Source of the DNA: JAWKXU01 sp020446465
GTDB lineage: Bacteria; Pseudomonadota; Alphaproteobacteria; Sphingomonadales; Sphingomonadaceae
Direction of reading: 5' to 3'
NCBI GenBank assembly: GCA_041396845.1
Contig: JAWKXU010000001.1
Span: forward strand, 124,001-188,000
Length of the DNA stretch: 64,000 nucleotides
The notes under the pieces were generated by a model. The model did not search any database. It was not told the DNA's origin and saw only the letters and a list, made by a program, of their open reading frames with translations. Made by a program: the position numbers and the translations under genes. Shown piece after piece: positions 1 to 16,062 of this stretch (its first letter is position 1; each line of letters opens with the position of its first letter).

Positions 1-96
1 CGTGCCTACAACTGATATCAGCTTGGCGGGGTTGGGTTTCCTCCTCTCCTCCCCCGATCCCGCCTCCCTGCGTTCCTCCTGCGAACGTAACCTCAA

Positions 97-129
97 GGGC
101 CGGAGTCAAGCGCTCCGGCCCCTTTTTTT
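97..129 (+). terminator. Rho-independent terminator of a gene left of the window
   Basis: A perfect 9-bp GC-rich stem (GGGCCGGAG at 97-105, CTCCGGCCC at 113-121) with a 7-nt loop is followed by a run of seven T. It points to a plus-strand gene ending just to the left. The first bases read Arg-Ala-Tyr-Asn-stop in frame 1, which could be the tail of that gene, but four codons cannot identify it. Confidence 0.75.
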
Positions 130-166
130 GGGCGATCTGCGCGGGGAGGAAGGTCTGCCGTTTTCT

Positions 167-1933
167 TCAGGCCCTTGTGACCTGGTCCAGCCCCTGACGC
201 AAAACGGCAAGATGCGCCGGGTTGGTAAAGGGCATTAGCGTCAGGGCATGATCGACCACGCCACGGCGGACAAGTGCGGGGTGGCGCGCCATACGCCTTG
301 CGGCAGCGGCATGCCCTTTTGCTATATGACAGCTCAGGGCAACCAGCGCGGGCAAGGCGTGCCGCGACTGGAGCGCGAGCGCGTTGCCCGCGTGACGCAA
401 GGCTTCATCATGTTCTCCGCTGACAAGGCAGGTGACAGCAAGCTGGGCATTGGTCCATGCCTGTTCCGGGTCAAATGGCGAGATGGCCTCTGCCGTGCGT
501 AACATCTGCATCGCACGCGGCAAATTCCCGTCAAGCAGGGCCAGTACACCGAGATTCGCATAGGCCGGCGCGCTTGCCGGGTTCGCGACCAGCGCCCTTT
601 CCAGCAAGTGCATGGCGGCAGGAAAGTTGCCGCTCCAGCGTTCGACAACGCCCAGAATAACCAACGGCCGAGCATCGCCCGGAAAGTTCGCCATCGCCTT
701 CTCGCCAATCTGGCGGACAGCTTGCAGCGAAAGTTGCGACGCCCCCCACCAGAACCGGCGCAGCGCGATCTGGGCGCGGAACAAGGCATCTTCCGGCAAG
801 TCCGGGGCGGATATCGCTTCTTGCTGGATCTGTTCGGTGAGCGCCATCTCGGTGGTGGTAAAGGTCCGGCGCAAGGCGGCCCGCTGCACCGTGCGAATAC
901 GGGCCATGCGCTCCACCCCATCTTGCGCAGCCTCGACAGGTTCCGCCCTGCGCCGCATTTCGCCCAGAATGGCGCCCTCTATGCTGTTGGCCAACCGGCC
1001 CACCCGCAGTTGCAGCTCACTGTGCTGGAGCTTGGGCGGCAGCGGCGCAGTATCGCTCCAGACCAGTATCCCTGTTCCACGGTCGATACAGTTGACGGCA
1101 ACCAGCGGCGCATCGCCCAGCGACATGATATCCAGCCCGATCTGGAAGTCTGCCTGGTCCTGGGCACTTGCATCGGTCGGGGAGCCGGAAACATCGGGCT
1201 GGAGGGCAAGAACATCGACAGTGCCCATCCGTGAAAGAACTTGCCCCAGTTGCTGCGTGACAAGCCCTCGCAACAGCGCACTGTCCTCCCCCCCTGCCAT
1301 AAAGGCATTTGCCGGAAGGAGAATGATCCGTGGCCGCGCGTCATGCCACGCCTGCTGCCCTTCGACTTGCCCGCTTGCACCATTGGCGGCGTTGCCTGCG
1401 GCCCTTTCCCCAACAGTGCCGCCAGCTTTTGGACGAGCGCTCTTGTCGTCGGGTTCATCGTCATCGAGAAGCCCGACAAGCTCCTGGAACTCGGCGGCAA
1501 TCTGGCTGCGCGCATCGCGCAACCATTCCTCGAAGTCTTCCTCGCCAGCGATATCCAGCCCTTCGAGGAATTCTTCACCGGGCGGCATTTCACTGCCGGT
1601 TCCGTTGCGGGTATCTATCCATATCCGCTCCAGATCGAGCCGGACAGCGCGATGGTCGGCAATAAGCGGGACACAGGGCAAGTCCTTACGCATGTTGGAA
1701 AGTTCGCGCCGCAGGCTGTTCTGCGCCTGCTTGGTATCACGAGAGCCCCACAGTTTCTGTTGCAGCCATGCGCGGGAACGGATGCCATCGCTGGCAAGTG
1801 CAAGCAGGCCGAGCACGGCAATGGCCTTTTTCGAGGTCATTTCGACCCGCGCGCCACCTTCATCCATAAGCCGCGGATGGCCCATGAGATAGAGTCGTGG
1901 ACGTTGGCCGGAATCTGACTCGGAAGTTACCAT
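167..1933 (-). CDS. SARP/BTAD-like transcriptional regulator with TPR C-terminus
   Basis: This 588-residue protein is probably a cytoplasmic transcription regulator. Residues about 10-140 resemble the winged-helix N-terminus of SARP-type activators: a short beta segment (RLYLMGHPRL), then KKAIAVLGLLALA, then a recognition-helix region with SLRRELSNMRKDL. The middle is low-complexity and linker-like. The last 200 residues contain TPR-like helical pairs (NPASAPAYANLGVLALLDGN). The start at 1933 has an AGGGGGG Shine-Dalgarno sequence close upstream. The gene is divergent from the giant autotransporter at 2194 across about 260 bp, so control of that gene is a reasonable inference but is not shown. 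The ligand or signal is unknown. Confidence 0.75.
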   Translation of the reverse strand: MVTSESDSGQRPRLYLMGHPRLMDEGGARVEMTSKKAIAVLGLLALASDGIRSRAWLQQKLWGSRDTKQAQNSLRRELSNMRKDLPCVPLIADHRAVRLDLERIWIDTRNGTGSEMPPGEEFLEGLDIAGEEDFEEWLRDARSQIAAEFQELVGLLDDDEPDDKSARPKAGGTVGERAAGNAANGASGQVEGQQAWHDARPRIILLPANAFMAGGEDSALLRGLVTQQLGQVLSRMGTVDVLALQPDVSGSPTDASAQDQADFQIGLDIMSLGDAPLVAVNCIDRGTGILVWSDTAPLPPKLQHSELQLRVGRLANSIEGAILGEMRRRAEPVEAAQDGVERMARIRTVQRAALRRTFTTTEMALTEQIQQEAISAPDLPEDALFRAQIALRRFWWGASQLSLQAVRQIGEKAMANFPGDARPLVILGVVERWSGNFPAAMHLLERALVANPASAPAYANLGVLALLDGNLPRAMQMLRTAEAISPFDPEQAWTNAQLAVTCLVSGEHDEALRHAGNALALQSRHALPALVALSCHIAKGHAAAARRMARHPALVRRGVVDHALTLMPFTNPAHLAVLRQGLDQVTRA

Positions 1934-2193
1934 GCAAAGCCCCCCTGAACTTGTATCAATGCGTCAAATCTCTCGCGAATCCGGGCATCTGCACCGATGC
2001 AACAGGGCGGTGGAGAAATTAACCATCAGCGCCACGTGCCATCGTTTTTCACGATAGGCAAGCGTTGAAATCACGCTAGTCTCACGCAAAGGCAAGTAGG
2101 AACCGAGCCGCTTGACGACGGGCGAAGTGCGTCGTCGGTGCCAGTATTTTAGAACACCAGCCGGATTTCCCGGCATTTATGGGGGTTACCTAC
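1934..2193. promoter_or_regulatory. Divergent intergenic region between regulator and autotransporter genes
   Basis: This 260-bp gap must hold the promoters of both flanking genes. I could not fix -10/-35 boxes by eye. The GGGGG at 2181-2185 serves as the Shine-Dalgarno sequence for the ATG at 2194. Confidence 0.5.
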
Positions 2194-8919
<6,726 letters not shown>

Positions 8920-8945
8920 GTCTTCCTCGCGAAGCTAAAATTGAG

Positions 8946-8977
8946 GAGGGGTCGGAGTTTTCCGGCCCCTCTTTTTT
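8946..8977 (+). terminator. Rho-independent terminator of the autotransporter gene
   Basis: An 11-bp stem (GAGGGGTCGGA / TCCGGCCCCTC, one G-T pair) with a GTTT loop is followed by six T, 27 bp after the stop codon. Confidence 0.85.
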
Positions 8978-9140
8978 GTTTTGAAGCGTTGATAGGTGCG
9001 ATGAGTATGTGAGGATTATTTTAATCCCCTGCATATGACGACGATTATTGTTATCGTGGCTGTGGAGGGGACTATGTAGAGTAGATTCTCTGATGTGAAT
9101 GATGGCATTAGACATGTCCCGGATTTGTATCGTTCACCTA

Positions 9141-9507
9141 GGGCGTGTTAACACTTAATCATATCGGCGATGAGGGCGAAATTGAGGAAGGCCCTGAACA
9201 TGATGTCGAGTTTGTCGAAGCGGGAGAAGATGCGACGATAGCCCTTGAGCCTACGAAACAGGCGTTTGACTTCGTTGCGCCGTTTGTAGAGATCGCGGTC
9301 GTAGTTCCAGGGGTGTTTCCGGTTTGATTTGGGTGGCACGACGGGGACAAAGCCGAGATCAAGAACCAGTTGCCGGGTTTCATCACCCTCGTAAGCGCGA
9401 TCCTTCAGCATGGGCAGGCCGCGCGGAGGATTTTTCCAGCCCTCCAGCAAGGCACGGCCCTCTGGCGCGTCATGAGCCTGTCCGCCCGACAGGCTGAAGG
9501 TCAGGGC
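9141..9507 (-). mobile_element. IS5-family element, 3' fragment, interrupted by IS21-family insertion
   Basis: The outer end GGGCGTGTTAACACTT follows a TA and matches the copy at 53098, with a handful of base differences. Only the C-terminal transposase part is left: 100 residues from MLEGW, with the DRAYEGDE aspartate motif and the glutamate helix RRNEVKRLFRRLKGYRRI. Homology stops at 9507, exactly where the IS21-type terminal repeat starts. The missing IS5 half is not found on the far side of the IS21 element, so a deletion or recombination followed the insertion. Confidence 0.85.
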
Positions 9508-9572
9508 TGTTGATTTCCACCCAGAAGTGACCCGGGATTTTCATCGAGAAGTGACCCGGGTTGCGGGGGTAT

Positions 9573-10405
9573 TTAATGCCCGCCGATTTCGGTTTTGGTC
9601 AAGAGTTGCGGTGTTTCCTTTTTCGGTTTGTTGCTGGCGGATGATGCCTTGAAGCGGAAGCTGTCGTTTCCTGTCTCCAGGATGTGGCAATGGTGGGTCA
9701 GCCGGTCGAGCAGGGCCGTGGTCATCTTGGCATCACCGAACACGCTGGCCCATTCCGAGAAGCTGAGGTTGGTGGTGATGACCACGCTGGTACGCTCGTA
9801 GAGCTTGCTCAACAGGTGGAACAGCAGCGCCCCGCCTGACGGGCTGAACGGCAGGTATCCCAGTTCATCGAGGATGACGAGATCGAGGCGGAGCAGCCGT
9901 TCGGCCAGCTGGCCCGCCTTGTTCAGCACCTTTTCCTGTTCCAGTGCGTTGACCAGATCGACGGTCGAGAAGAAGCGCACCTTCTTGCGCGTGTGTTCGA
10001 CCGCCTGAACGCCCAGCGCGGTGGCGATGTGGGTCTTGCCGGTGCCAGGCCCGCCGATCAGGACGACGTTGTGTGCCCCATCGATAAAGTCACCGCGATG
10101 GAGTTGGCGGATCATGGCCTCGTTCGCTTCGCTGGAGGCAAAATCGAAGGTGGCGAGATCCTTGTAGGCGGGGAACTTTGCAGTCTTCATCTGGTAGGCG
10201 ATCGAGCGAACCCAATAGTCCTTTTTGGGCGTTCGGCGACCTCGGCCTTGAGCAACCCAGAGAGGATCGGAACCGCCGCGCCGAACGCGGGCGCGCCCTG
10301 TTCGATCAGGTCCTCGGCCGCCTGGGCCATACCGTACATCTTCAGGCCACGCAGCATGACCACCACGGCGGCGCTGGCAGGATCATGACGCCCAAGACCA
10401 TTCAT
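9573..10405 (-). pseudogene. istB: IstB ATPase helper, split by a frame change
   Basis: IstB is the AAA+ helper of IS21 transposition. The N-terminal 65 or so residues (from MNGLGRHDPASAAVV) lie in one frame and the remainder (RSIAYQMKTAKFPAYKDL, Walker A GGPGTGKTH, Walker B LVILDELGYL) in the -1 frame. The switch falls at CCCAAAAAGG near 10223-10235. The start ATG overlaps the istA stop (ATGA). IstB is normally one continuous frame of about 250 residues, so this is most simply a disabling indel. Programmed -1 slippage on the A run cannot be excluded from sequence alone. Confidence 0.8.
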
Positions 10406-11973
10406 GCGCTCACCTCCTTCCCTCGCAGAGTATCGTAGCGATCCACATCGGCCTTTGGCTCACGGTGCAAGGCGAGCGCCTGCGGGGCATCGACCCTGGG
10501 TGGGTTCCCATCCTTGCCATCGATCAGCCGGTGCAGCAGGTTCAGGATATGGGTCTTGGTGGGCACGCCCGCTTTCAGCACCAACTCGACCGCATAGAGT
10601 ACCGCCTGCTCATCGTGGTGCAGAACCAGCGAGAGGATATCGACCATCTCCCTGTCGCCGCCAGAGTGCCTGAGCAGATGCGCTTGCAACTGCCGGAAGG
10701 CATCGGGCATCTTGATGAACGGTGCACCATTGCGCAGGGCTCCGGGCTTGCGCTGGATTACGGCCAGGTAATGCCGCCAGTCATAGACGGTCTGGCCCCG
10801 GAGATGATGTGCCCGGTCCATGGTCCGTCGGTGTTCGCATAATACCTGTCCCTCAGCGACAACGACGATCCGGTCGGGATAGATGCGTAACGATACCGAC
10901 CGGTTAGCGAAAGATGCTGGCACACTGTAGCGATGGCGTTCGAAGTGAACCAGACAGGTAGGCGATACCCGCTTGGTATGCTCGGCAAAGCCATCGAAGG
11001 GGCGCCCCATCTCCATCAGGCTGGCGAGCTCGGCGGCATGCACATCGGCGACCGTGCCAGGCAATGTGCCATGCTGGACCTGGCTCCATTGTTCGATGCA
11101 GCGTTCCTCCAGCCATGCGTTCAGCGCTTCCAGGTCGGGGAAGGCCGGCATCTTCTGCCACAGGCGCCGCCGCGCATCCTGGACGTTCTTCTCGACCTGG
11201 CCTTTCTCCCACCCGGAAGTCGGGTTGCAGAACTCGGGATCGAACAGATAGTGGCTGGCCATCGCCGCAAATCGCGCATTGACCTGCCGTGCCTTGCCGG
11301 AACCGATCCGGTCGACGGCGGTCTTCATATTGTCAAAGATCCCGCGCCGAGGCACGCCGCCCAATACCCGGAAGGCCCGTGTCAGCGCGTCGAACAGCAT
11401 CTCGTGCGTCTGCAGCGGATAGGCCCTGACGATAAACGCCTTGCTGTGCGACAGCTTGTTATGCGCAGCCTGCAGCTTCACACGTTCGCCGGCAACAACC
11501 GCCCAGTCTTCGCTCCAGTCGAACTGGAACGCTTCGCCCGGCGCAAATACCAGCGGCACAAAGGTCCCGCGCCCGCTGGTCTGCTGCTCGTACTGTAACT
11601 GCGCTTTCCACTTGCGTGCGAACGCCGCCACGCGCCCGTAGGATCCGTCAAAACCCAGCTCCACCAGATCGGCATGCATCTGCTTCACCGTGCGGCGTTG
11701 CTTGCGTGACTTGCCAGCCTCGATCCGCAGCCAGCCTGACAGCTTATCGGCATACGGGTCCAGCTTGCTCGGTCGATCGGGAACCTTGAACACTGGTTCC
11801 ACCTCGCCGCTGCGCAGATATTTGCGGATCGTGTTACGCGACAGTCCTGTGCGCCGCCCTATCTCCCGGATCGGCAGCTTGTCGCGAAAACGCCAGCGCC
11901 GGATCACACTCAGTAAACCATCTCGATCACTCCATGTCGCCTCCAATCCAAAGATCGGAAGCCGTTCAAACAT
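10402..11973 (-). CDS. istA: IstA transposase of IS21 family
   Basis: The 523-residue protein is the DDE transposase of the IS21 element. An N-terminal helix-turn-helix (IREIGRRTGLSRNTIRKYLRSGE, residues ~35-57) precedes a Mu/IS21-type integrase core with FQFDWSED, AFRVLGGVPRRGIFDNMKTAV and the ENxxG-like GWEKGQVEKNVQDARR segment carrying the glutamate. Length and order fit intact IstA. The gene begins near the right end of the element and its stop overlaps the istB start. Confidence 0.9.
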   Translation of the reverse strand: MFERLPIFGLEATWSDRDGLLSVIRRWRFRDKLPIREIGRRTGLSRNTIRKYLRSGEVEPVFKVPDRPSKLDPYADKLSGWLRIEAGKSRKQRRTVKQMHADLVELGFDGSYGRVAAFARKWKAQLQYEQQTSGRGTFVPLVFAPGEAFQFDWSEDWAVVAGERVKLQAAHNKLSHSKAFIVRAYPLQTHEMLFDALTRAFRVLGGVPRRGIFDNMKTAVDRIGSGKARQVNARFAAMASHYLFDPEFCNPTSGWEKGQVEKNVQDARRRLWQKMPAFPDLEALNAWLEERCIEQWSQVQHGTLPGTVADVHAAELASLMEMGRPFDGFAEHTKRVSPTCLVHFERHRYSVPASFANRSVSLRIYPDRIVVVAEGQVLCEHRRTMDRAHHLRGQTVYDWRHYLAVIQRKPGALRNGAPFIKMPDAFRQLQAHLLRHSGGDREMVDILSLVLHHDEQAVLYAVELVLKAGVPTKTHILNLLHRLIDGKDGNPPRVDAPQALALHREPKADVDRYDTLRGKEVSA

Positions 11974-12127
11974 GGGTCAAATCTCAATGAAAATTATCTC
12001 CCCTCCCGGGTCAAATCTCAGCGGAAATCAACACTACGCGACTGGTGATTTACGGCGGGTCCGAATCGGCTTCGAGCGGCGGTCGCAGCAAATTTTTGAG
12101 CAGATGAGAAAACGACAGGATTTCGCG

Positions 12128-13000
12128 TCAGTGTTTCCGACGATAGACGCTTGGAGTTACGCCCATCCTCTTGCGGAACTGCATCCCAAGATGGCTGGCG
12201 CTTGAAAAGCCACACAGCGTTGCAATAGTTCCGACGCTTTCTGAGGATCGGGTAAGCAAGGAGGCGGCACGATCCACCCTACGATCTATGAGGAACTGGC
12301 CAGGCGAATTGGCGAAGCTCGTTCTGAAGGCACGAGTGAAATGGCACGGCGAAAGTCCTGCAACCTTTGCGAGATCATCGACCGAAATTTCCTGGTGCAA
12401 GTGGTCCGCTATAAACGTCAGGACTGACTTTTGCACAAAGCCGGTAAGCCCACTGCCATTTCTATAAGTCGGATCGTGCTGCGCATTGACATAACGCTCT
12501 TCGAAAAACTGCGAAATGCTTTCCAGCAACGGAAAGATGTAACTGCCCGCACTGCCTGTTTCCTGCAAAGCGAGGGCTGTCGTCTGCGCTAATTGAACAA
12601 GCAAGGTGTCCCGAAACGGTCGCTGCGCTATTGGGAGAAGGTTCCCTCGGTTTACGTGGTGGGGAAGGTAGACATGGAGCATCTCGAAATCTCCGTCGAG
12701 CGCCCAATCGGTGGGTTGATTAGCCTGCAGCAGGACGACAGACCCGGGGGCAGGTCCGCGCCAGATTGAGCGGCCATTCTCGATCTGCTCAAGAATTGCT
12801 TCGCCGCGTAGCGAAATTCCAAGGATATCGCAGGAATGACCTTCAAACCTGCGCGTCATGGCCGAATGCCGCCAAAGCGCCGCAGACACGTCACGACGCG
12901 CTGACGCCATCGAAATTAACGGCGCCTTCTCAGTGAAGCGGGCTACCGCCTCAATCGTCTCGAACACTGAGCCCGGACCAATCGCATCGCATACCGACAT
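12128..13000 (-). CDS. AraC-family transcriptional regulator
   Basis: The 290-residue protein has a C-terminal double helix-turn-helix typical of AraC/XylS: ISVDDLAKVAGLSPCHFTRAFR, then SVGTIATLCGFSSASHLGMQF, ending RMGVTPSVYRRKH. The N-terminal 190 residues should be the effector-binding/dimer part. The frame is open to 13333, but the upstream part overlaps IS3-relic DNA. The ATG at 13000 has GGAGAGGGG about 8 bases upstream and was chosen. It sits alone between IS21 and relic elements with no obvious target gene, so its regulon is unknown. Confidence 0.8.
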   Translation of the reverse strand: MSVCDAIGPGSVFETIEAVARFTEKAPLISMASARRDVSAALWRHSAMTRRFEGHSCDILGISLRGEAILEQIENGRSIWRGPAPGSVVLLQANQPTDWALDGDFEMLHVYLPHHVNRGNLLPIAQRPFRDTLLVQLAQTTALALQETGSAGSYIFPLLESISQFFEERYVNAQHDPTYRNGSGLTGFVQKSVLTFIADHLHQEISVDDLAKVAGLSPCHFTRAFRTSFANSPGQFLIDRRVDRAASLLTRSSESVGTIATLCGFSSASHLGMQFRKRMGVTPSVYRRKH

Positions 13001-13149
13001 TGCATGAAACCCCTCTCCAAAGATCCCGAGTGGCAGCCTTCCTTCACCGTTATGAAAGTCAATGATATAGGCAAAGGATGTGTCAGTCCAGATACTCCCG
13101 GACAGATGGCGAAGGTATGATTTCCTATCATGTCGAGTGACTCTCCCCC

Positions 13150-13307
13150 AGAAAAGTGGCCCATTTTGAGAGTTAGGACTTCGGCTATTTTGAGCTTGGA
13201 AGGAGCTTTGAATGGCTCGGAAGAAATGCACGCCGGAACAGATCATCGGGATACTGCGGGAGGCCGAGGTCCGGCTGTCGCAAGGGGAGAAGATCTGTGC
13301 GATTGAT
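13150..13307 (+). mobile_element. IS3-family element, left-end relic
   Basis: The end-like sequence TGGCCCATTTTGAGAGTTAG is followed at 13212 by an orfA start (MARKKCTPEQIIGILREAEV) typical of IS3-family first frames. Homology to the family stops after KICAI near 13307, where unrelated DNA begins. Only the first 31 codons of orfA survive. Confidence 0.7.
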
Positions 13308-13392
13308 ACCAAAGCCTGTGGAATCTGGACCACTGGAGGTATCGGGTTTGGCGCTGACGTGATTCACCATCGCGAACGGTTGGAGTTTTGCG

Positions 13393-14128
13393 ATGGCAGC
13401 GGCGATCAGAGTTCGCGATGATTTCAGTCCAGGGCGGGTTCGGGCCTTTGCACGGCGTGCCAAGGATGCGGACCAAGTCCGCCATCTTCTAGCGATTGCG
13501 ACGATCCTGGGCGGTGGAAGCCGAAGCGACGCAGCCAGGGGCAGCGGGGTTACGCTGCAGATTGTCAGGGATAGGGTGCTGCGCTTCAACGCGTATGGCC
13601 CTGATGGTCTGGAAACGCGCAAGGCGCCGGGGCCGGATACTATCCTTGACGACGGCCATCGGCGCGCGTTGGCAGATGTCATCGAAGCCGGCCCCATTCC
13701 CGCCGTTCATGGTGTTGTTCGCTGGCGGATCATCGTCCTCGTACAATGGTTATGGGAGGAGTTTGAAGTCTCGATCAGCAAGTAGGCGCTGGGGCATGAA
13801 TTTCGGACCATGGGCTATCGCAAGCTCTCGGCCCGACCATGCCATCAGGGGCAGCGCCCTGAAGATATTGCCGCTTTTAAAAAGCCTTTCCCGCCCGCCT
13901 GGCGTAAATCCGAAGGCGCCTGCCCAAAGGCACACCGATAGAACTCTGGTGGCAAGACGAGGCCCGGATCTGCGCCGGGCTTCAGCATGGATCTTTGGGG
14001 CGATCTGTCCCGCAGAAGGCAAAGGCGCCGCGCTGGCCATGCCTCGTTGCAACAGCGAGGCCATGGATATGCATCTCGCCGAAATCAGTAGCCAGGTCGC
14101 ACCCGGAGCTCACGCCGTGCTCATGTTC
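13393..14128 (+). pseudogene. IS630-family transposase, multiply broken
   Basis: The first 130 codons match an IS630-type N-terminus (helix-turn-helix region GSRSDAARGSGVTLQIVRDR, then GVVRW...VQWLWEEFEVSISK). A TAG at 13783 replaces an internal codon. The same frame resumes (ALGHEFRTMGYRKLSARP) and then shifts frame near 13890-13910 to PKGTPIELWWQDEARI. A deletion follows, joining to IFGAICPAEGKGAALAMPRC and MHLAEISSQVAPGAHAVLM before homology ends near 14125. The last catalytic glutamate region is absent, so it is inactive. Confidence 0.8.
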
Positions 14129-14410
14129 GATCTGTCACGGGCGTCTGCACTGCGTCATGATGCCGTATGGCTGCTGGAGAACTTCGCCAGTCGTGCCTTC
14201 CGCGATGGCTGGACGGTGGGGGAACTGTTCGGCTTTTGGCCTGACAAACCCGGCTGGGGCGGCATAGCAGACCGGCTTGATGGATCGCGCTCGCTCAAGA
14301 TGACAGCAGACCGGGCGCACTGGCGGTGTGTGGTGACGGGTGACGTGCGGCAATTCAACCGGGGCGCGTATGGTGATCTGAAGTCTTTTTTGTCGCTTAA
14401 GATTACATAG
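14129..14410 (+). pseudogene. C-terminal fragment of an unrecognised accessory protein
   Basis: Directly fused to the end of the IS630 relic is an open stretch reading FASRAFRDGWTVGELFGFWP, then WGGIADRLDG and RSLKMTADRAHWRC. The pattern of a helix, GW, LFG and a short basic strand resembles small hypothetical proteins of mobile regions, but I do not recognise the family with certainty. It has no start of its own. Confidence 0.35.
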
Positions 14411-14460
14411 GGAAACTTGAAGGTGGAGAGAAAGTTCAGAATAAATTGCAATTCTTTACC

Positions 14461-16062
14461 CTAACGGCACAATTCTCCATCTATCCGGTCAGCCAACCTG
14501 AGCGCCAGTGCGACAAGGGTGAATGTCGGATTGGCCCATCCGGCTGTAGTGAAGACCGAACTGCCCGCCACGTGCAAGTTGGAAACGCCATGCACGCGAC
14601 ATTGGCCATCAACAACGCCTGTTTTTGGATCGTCGCTCATGCGCGTGCCGCCCATATGATGATAGCCCGCAATCGGATGGTTCCCGACAGTAGGGTCAAC
14701 CGGCCAATCGGTCCCGGTTTCCGATATCCAGTCACTTGGCGTAACATGCCCTTTGCCCAGTCGGCGCATTTCCTTGTCAAATACGTGTGTCATAACGCGC
14801 GCGGTGTGCTTGTCCTGCTCTGACAATTGCCAGTTAAGGTCCGCACGACGCTGCCCCAGCGCATCGCGTTCATTCGAAAGGACAATCCGACTGTTCGGGT
14901 TCGGGGCCTGTTCTCCGCGTACGATCATGTAAAGTCCGGTCATCCCGGTATTTGCCATCGCTTTTTCTACAGACTCACGCACCACCCTGTGAAACCACGC
15001 CCGGACGCCGCGATAGAGGTGGTCAAGCGCCCGCCCCTTCCTGTCCGGGTTCAGTGAATGCTTGATGTTGTGATAAACCCGGTTGCCCAGGGCCACGCCT
15101 TTTTCCGGCGGCCGTTGCAACTTGAATGTCACGATGGAATTGAGCGCGCGCTCCTGCTTCTGAACACTGTCAGCCAATCGCAACACCGGAGCGAGAGGGG
15201 GACCATCAGGCATGAAACGCTTCTGATAGGCAGCCCATAGATCAAACGGGCGATCCGTTTCCACTTTTGCGATGCGCCCGGTGGGATGTTCCATAAAAAA
15301 ACGCCCAAGCTGGTCATATTGATTGCCGATCCCGTCAGGGATCACATCGTTTGAAGCCATCAACAACCGGACGTTTTCAATCGTCCCACAGGTCAGCACA
15401 TAGTGGCGAGCCTTTAGCTTTGCGGATTGCCCATCGAGCGAGCGCACCTCGATATGTTCCACATTGGCGCCATTGGCAGCCAACTGGACATGAACGGCAT
15501 TTGCGTGAAGCAGGATCGTCAGGTTAGGCGCGTCCATCAGGTCTTGCGCGCGGTCGCGTGAGAAACGTTCGCTCGCCTCGTCAAATCGCCACAGGTCGGT
15601 TGCGAGACATTCGGGATCAAAGCCCTGGTCAGGAATCCCGCATAGGCGATACGGGTCGTCCCATTCGAACGGGCCGATCTCGAAAATGTCCTGAGCCTGC
15701 CGATAATAAGGCAAGACGTCTTCACGCGTGATGGGCCAGCCGGAATAGGGAACCCAGTCACGGGCGGCAAAATCAATATCGTCCAGCAAGGCGCAGCGTC
15801 CGCCCCAGATGGAAACCGTGCCGCCAAAGAAGCGTAGCCGCGATTCCTCCAGGTCATAGTATTCATGGCCGAGGTTGCGCCCTGCATAGAGGGCCTGCGT
15901 GCGGGCTTCGAAATCAAGGCCGCCGCTCTCGGCCAGACAGACATCGTGACCTTTATTCATCAGTTCGCGAGCCAGACTGACGCCCGCCGCCCCGCCCCCG
16001 ACAACGCATACGTCATACTGGCGTTCAGCAAGTTCCGGGTTTGTCGCAAGGTCAACGAGCAT
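14461..16062 (-). CDS. GMC-family FAD-dependent oxidoreductase
   Basis: The 533-residue flavoenzyme oxidises an alcohol, substrate unknown. The Rossmann FAD motif VCVVGGGAAGVSLARE is near residue 20. RLRFFGGTVSIWGGR near 75-90 is the GMC substrate/FAD contact segment. The C-terminus has HHMGGTRMS followed by HVAGSSVFTTAGWANPTFT, the GMC_oxred_C catalytic histidine/asparagine region. It overlaps the end of the amidotransferase gene by 11 bp, with GGAG before its ATG, so the two are co-transcribed and probably act on one product. Such pairs occur in sphingomonad polysaccharide or secondary-metabolite clusters; no glycosyltransferases are present here. Confidence 0.85.
   Translation of the reverse strand: MLVDLATNPELAERQYDVCVVGGGAAGVSLARELMNKGHDVCLAESGGLDFEARTQALYAGRNLGHEYYDLEESRLRFFGGTVSIWGGRCALLDDIDFAARDWVPYSGWPITREDVLPYYRQAQDIFEIGPFEWDDPYRLCGIPDQGFDPECLATDLWRFDEASERFSRDRAQDLMDAPNLTILLHANAVHVQLAANGANVEHIEVRSLDGQSAKLKARHYVLTCGTIENVRLLMASNDVIPDGIGNQYDQLGRFFMEHPTGRIAKVETDRPFDLWAAYQKRFMPDGPPLAPVLRLADSVQKQERALNSIVTFKLQRPPEKGVALGNRVYHNIKHSLNPDRKGRALDHLYRGVRAWFHRVVRESVEKAMANTGMTGLYMIVRGEQAPNPNSRIVLSNERDALGQRRADLNWQLSEQDKHTARVMTHVFDKEMRRLGKGHVTPSDWISETGTDWPVDPTVGNHPIAGYHHMGGTRMSDDPKTGVVDGQCRVHGVSNLHVAGSSVFTTAGWANPTFTLVALALRLADRIDGELCR

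Larger units (their letters stand above)
9508..12033 (-). mobile_element. IS21-family insertion sequence
   Basis: The element is bounded by inverted ends TGTTGATTTCC (9508) and GGAAATCAACA (ending 12033), with internal end repeats (AAGTGACCCGGG twice at the left, GGGTCAAATCTCA twice at the right), as is typical of IS21. It carries istA and istB on the minus strand. The flanks TCAGGGC and CTACGCG do not match, so no target duplication remains. Length is 2,526 bp, usual for the family. Confidence 0.9.

Noticed and set aside
612..1892. A 426-codon plus-strand frame opposite the SARP-like regulator
   Set aside because: Ser/Arg-rich translation typical of the antisense of a GC-rich gene; the minus-strand product has recognisable domains.
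13001..13333. N-terminal extension of the AraC regulator
   Set aside because: The upper part overlaps the IS3 relic, and the ATG at 13000 has a good Shine-Dalgarno sequence.
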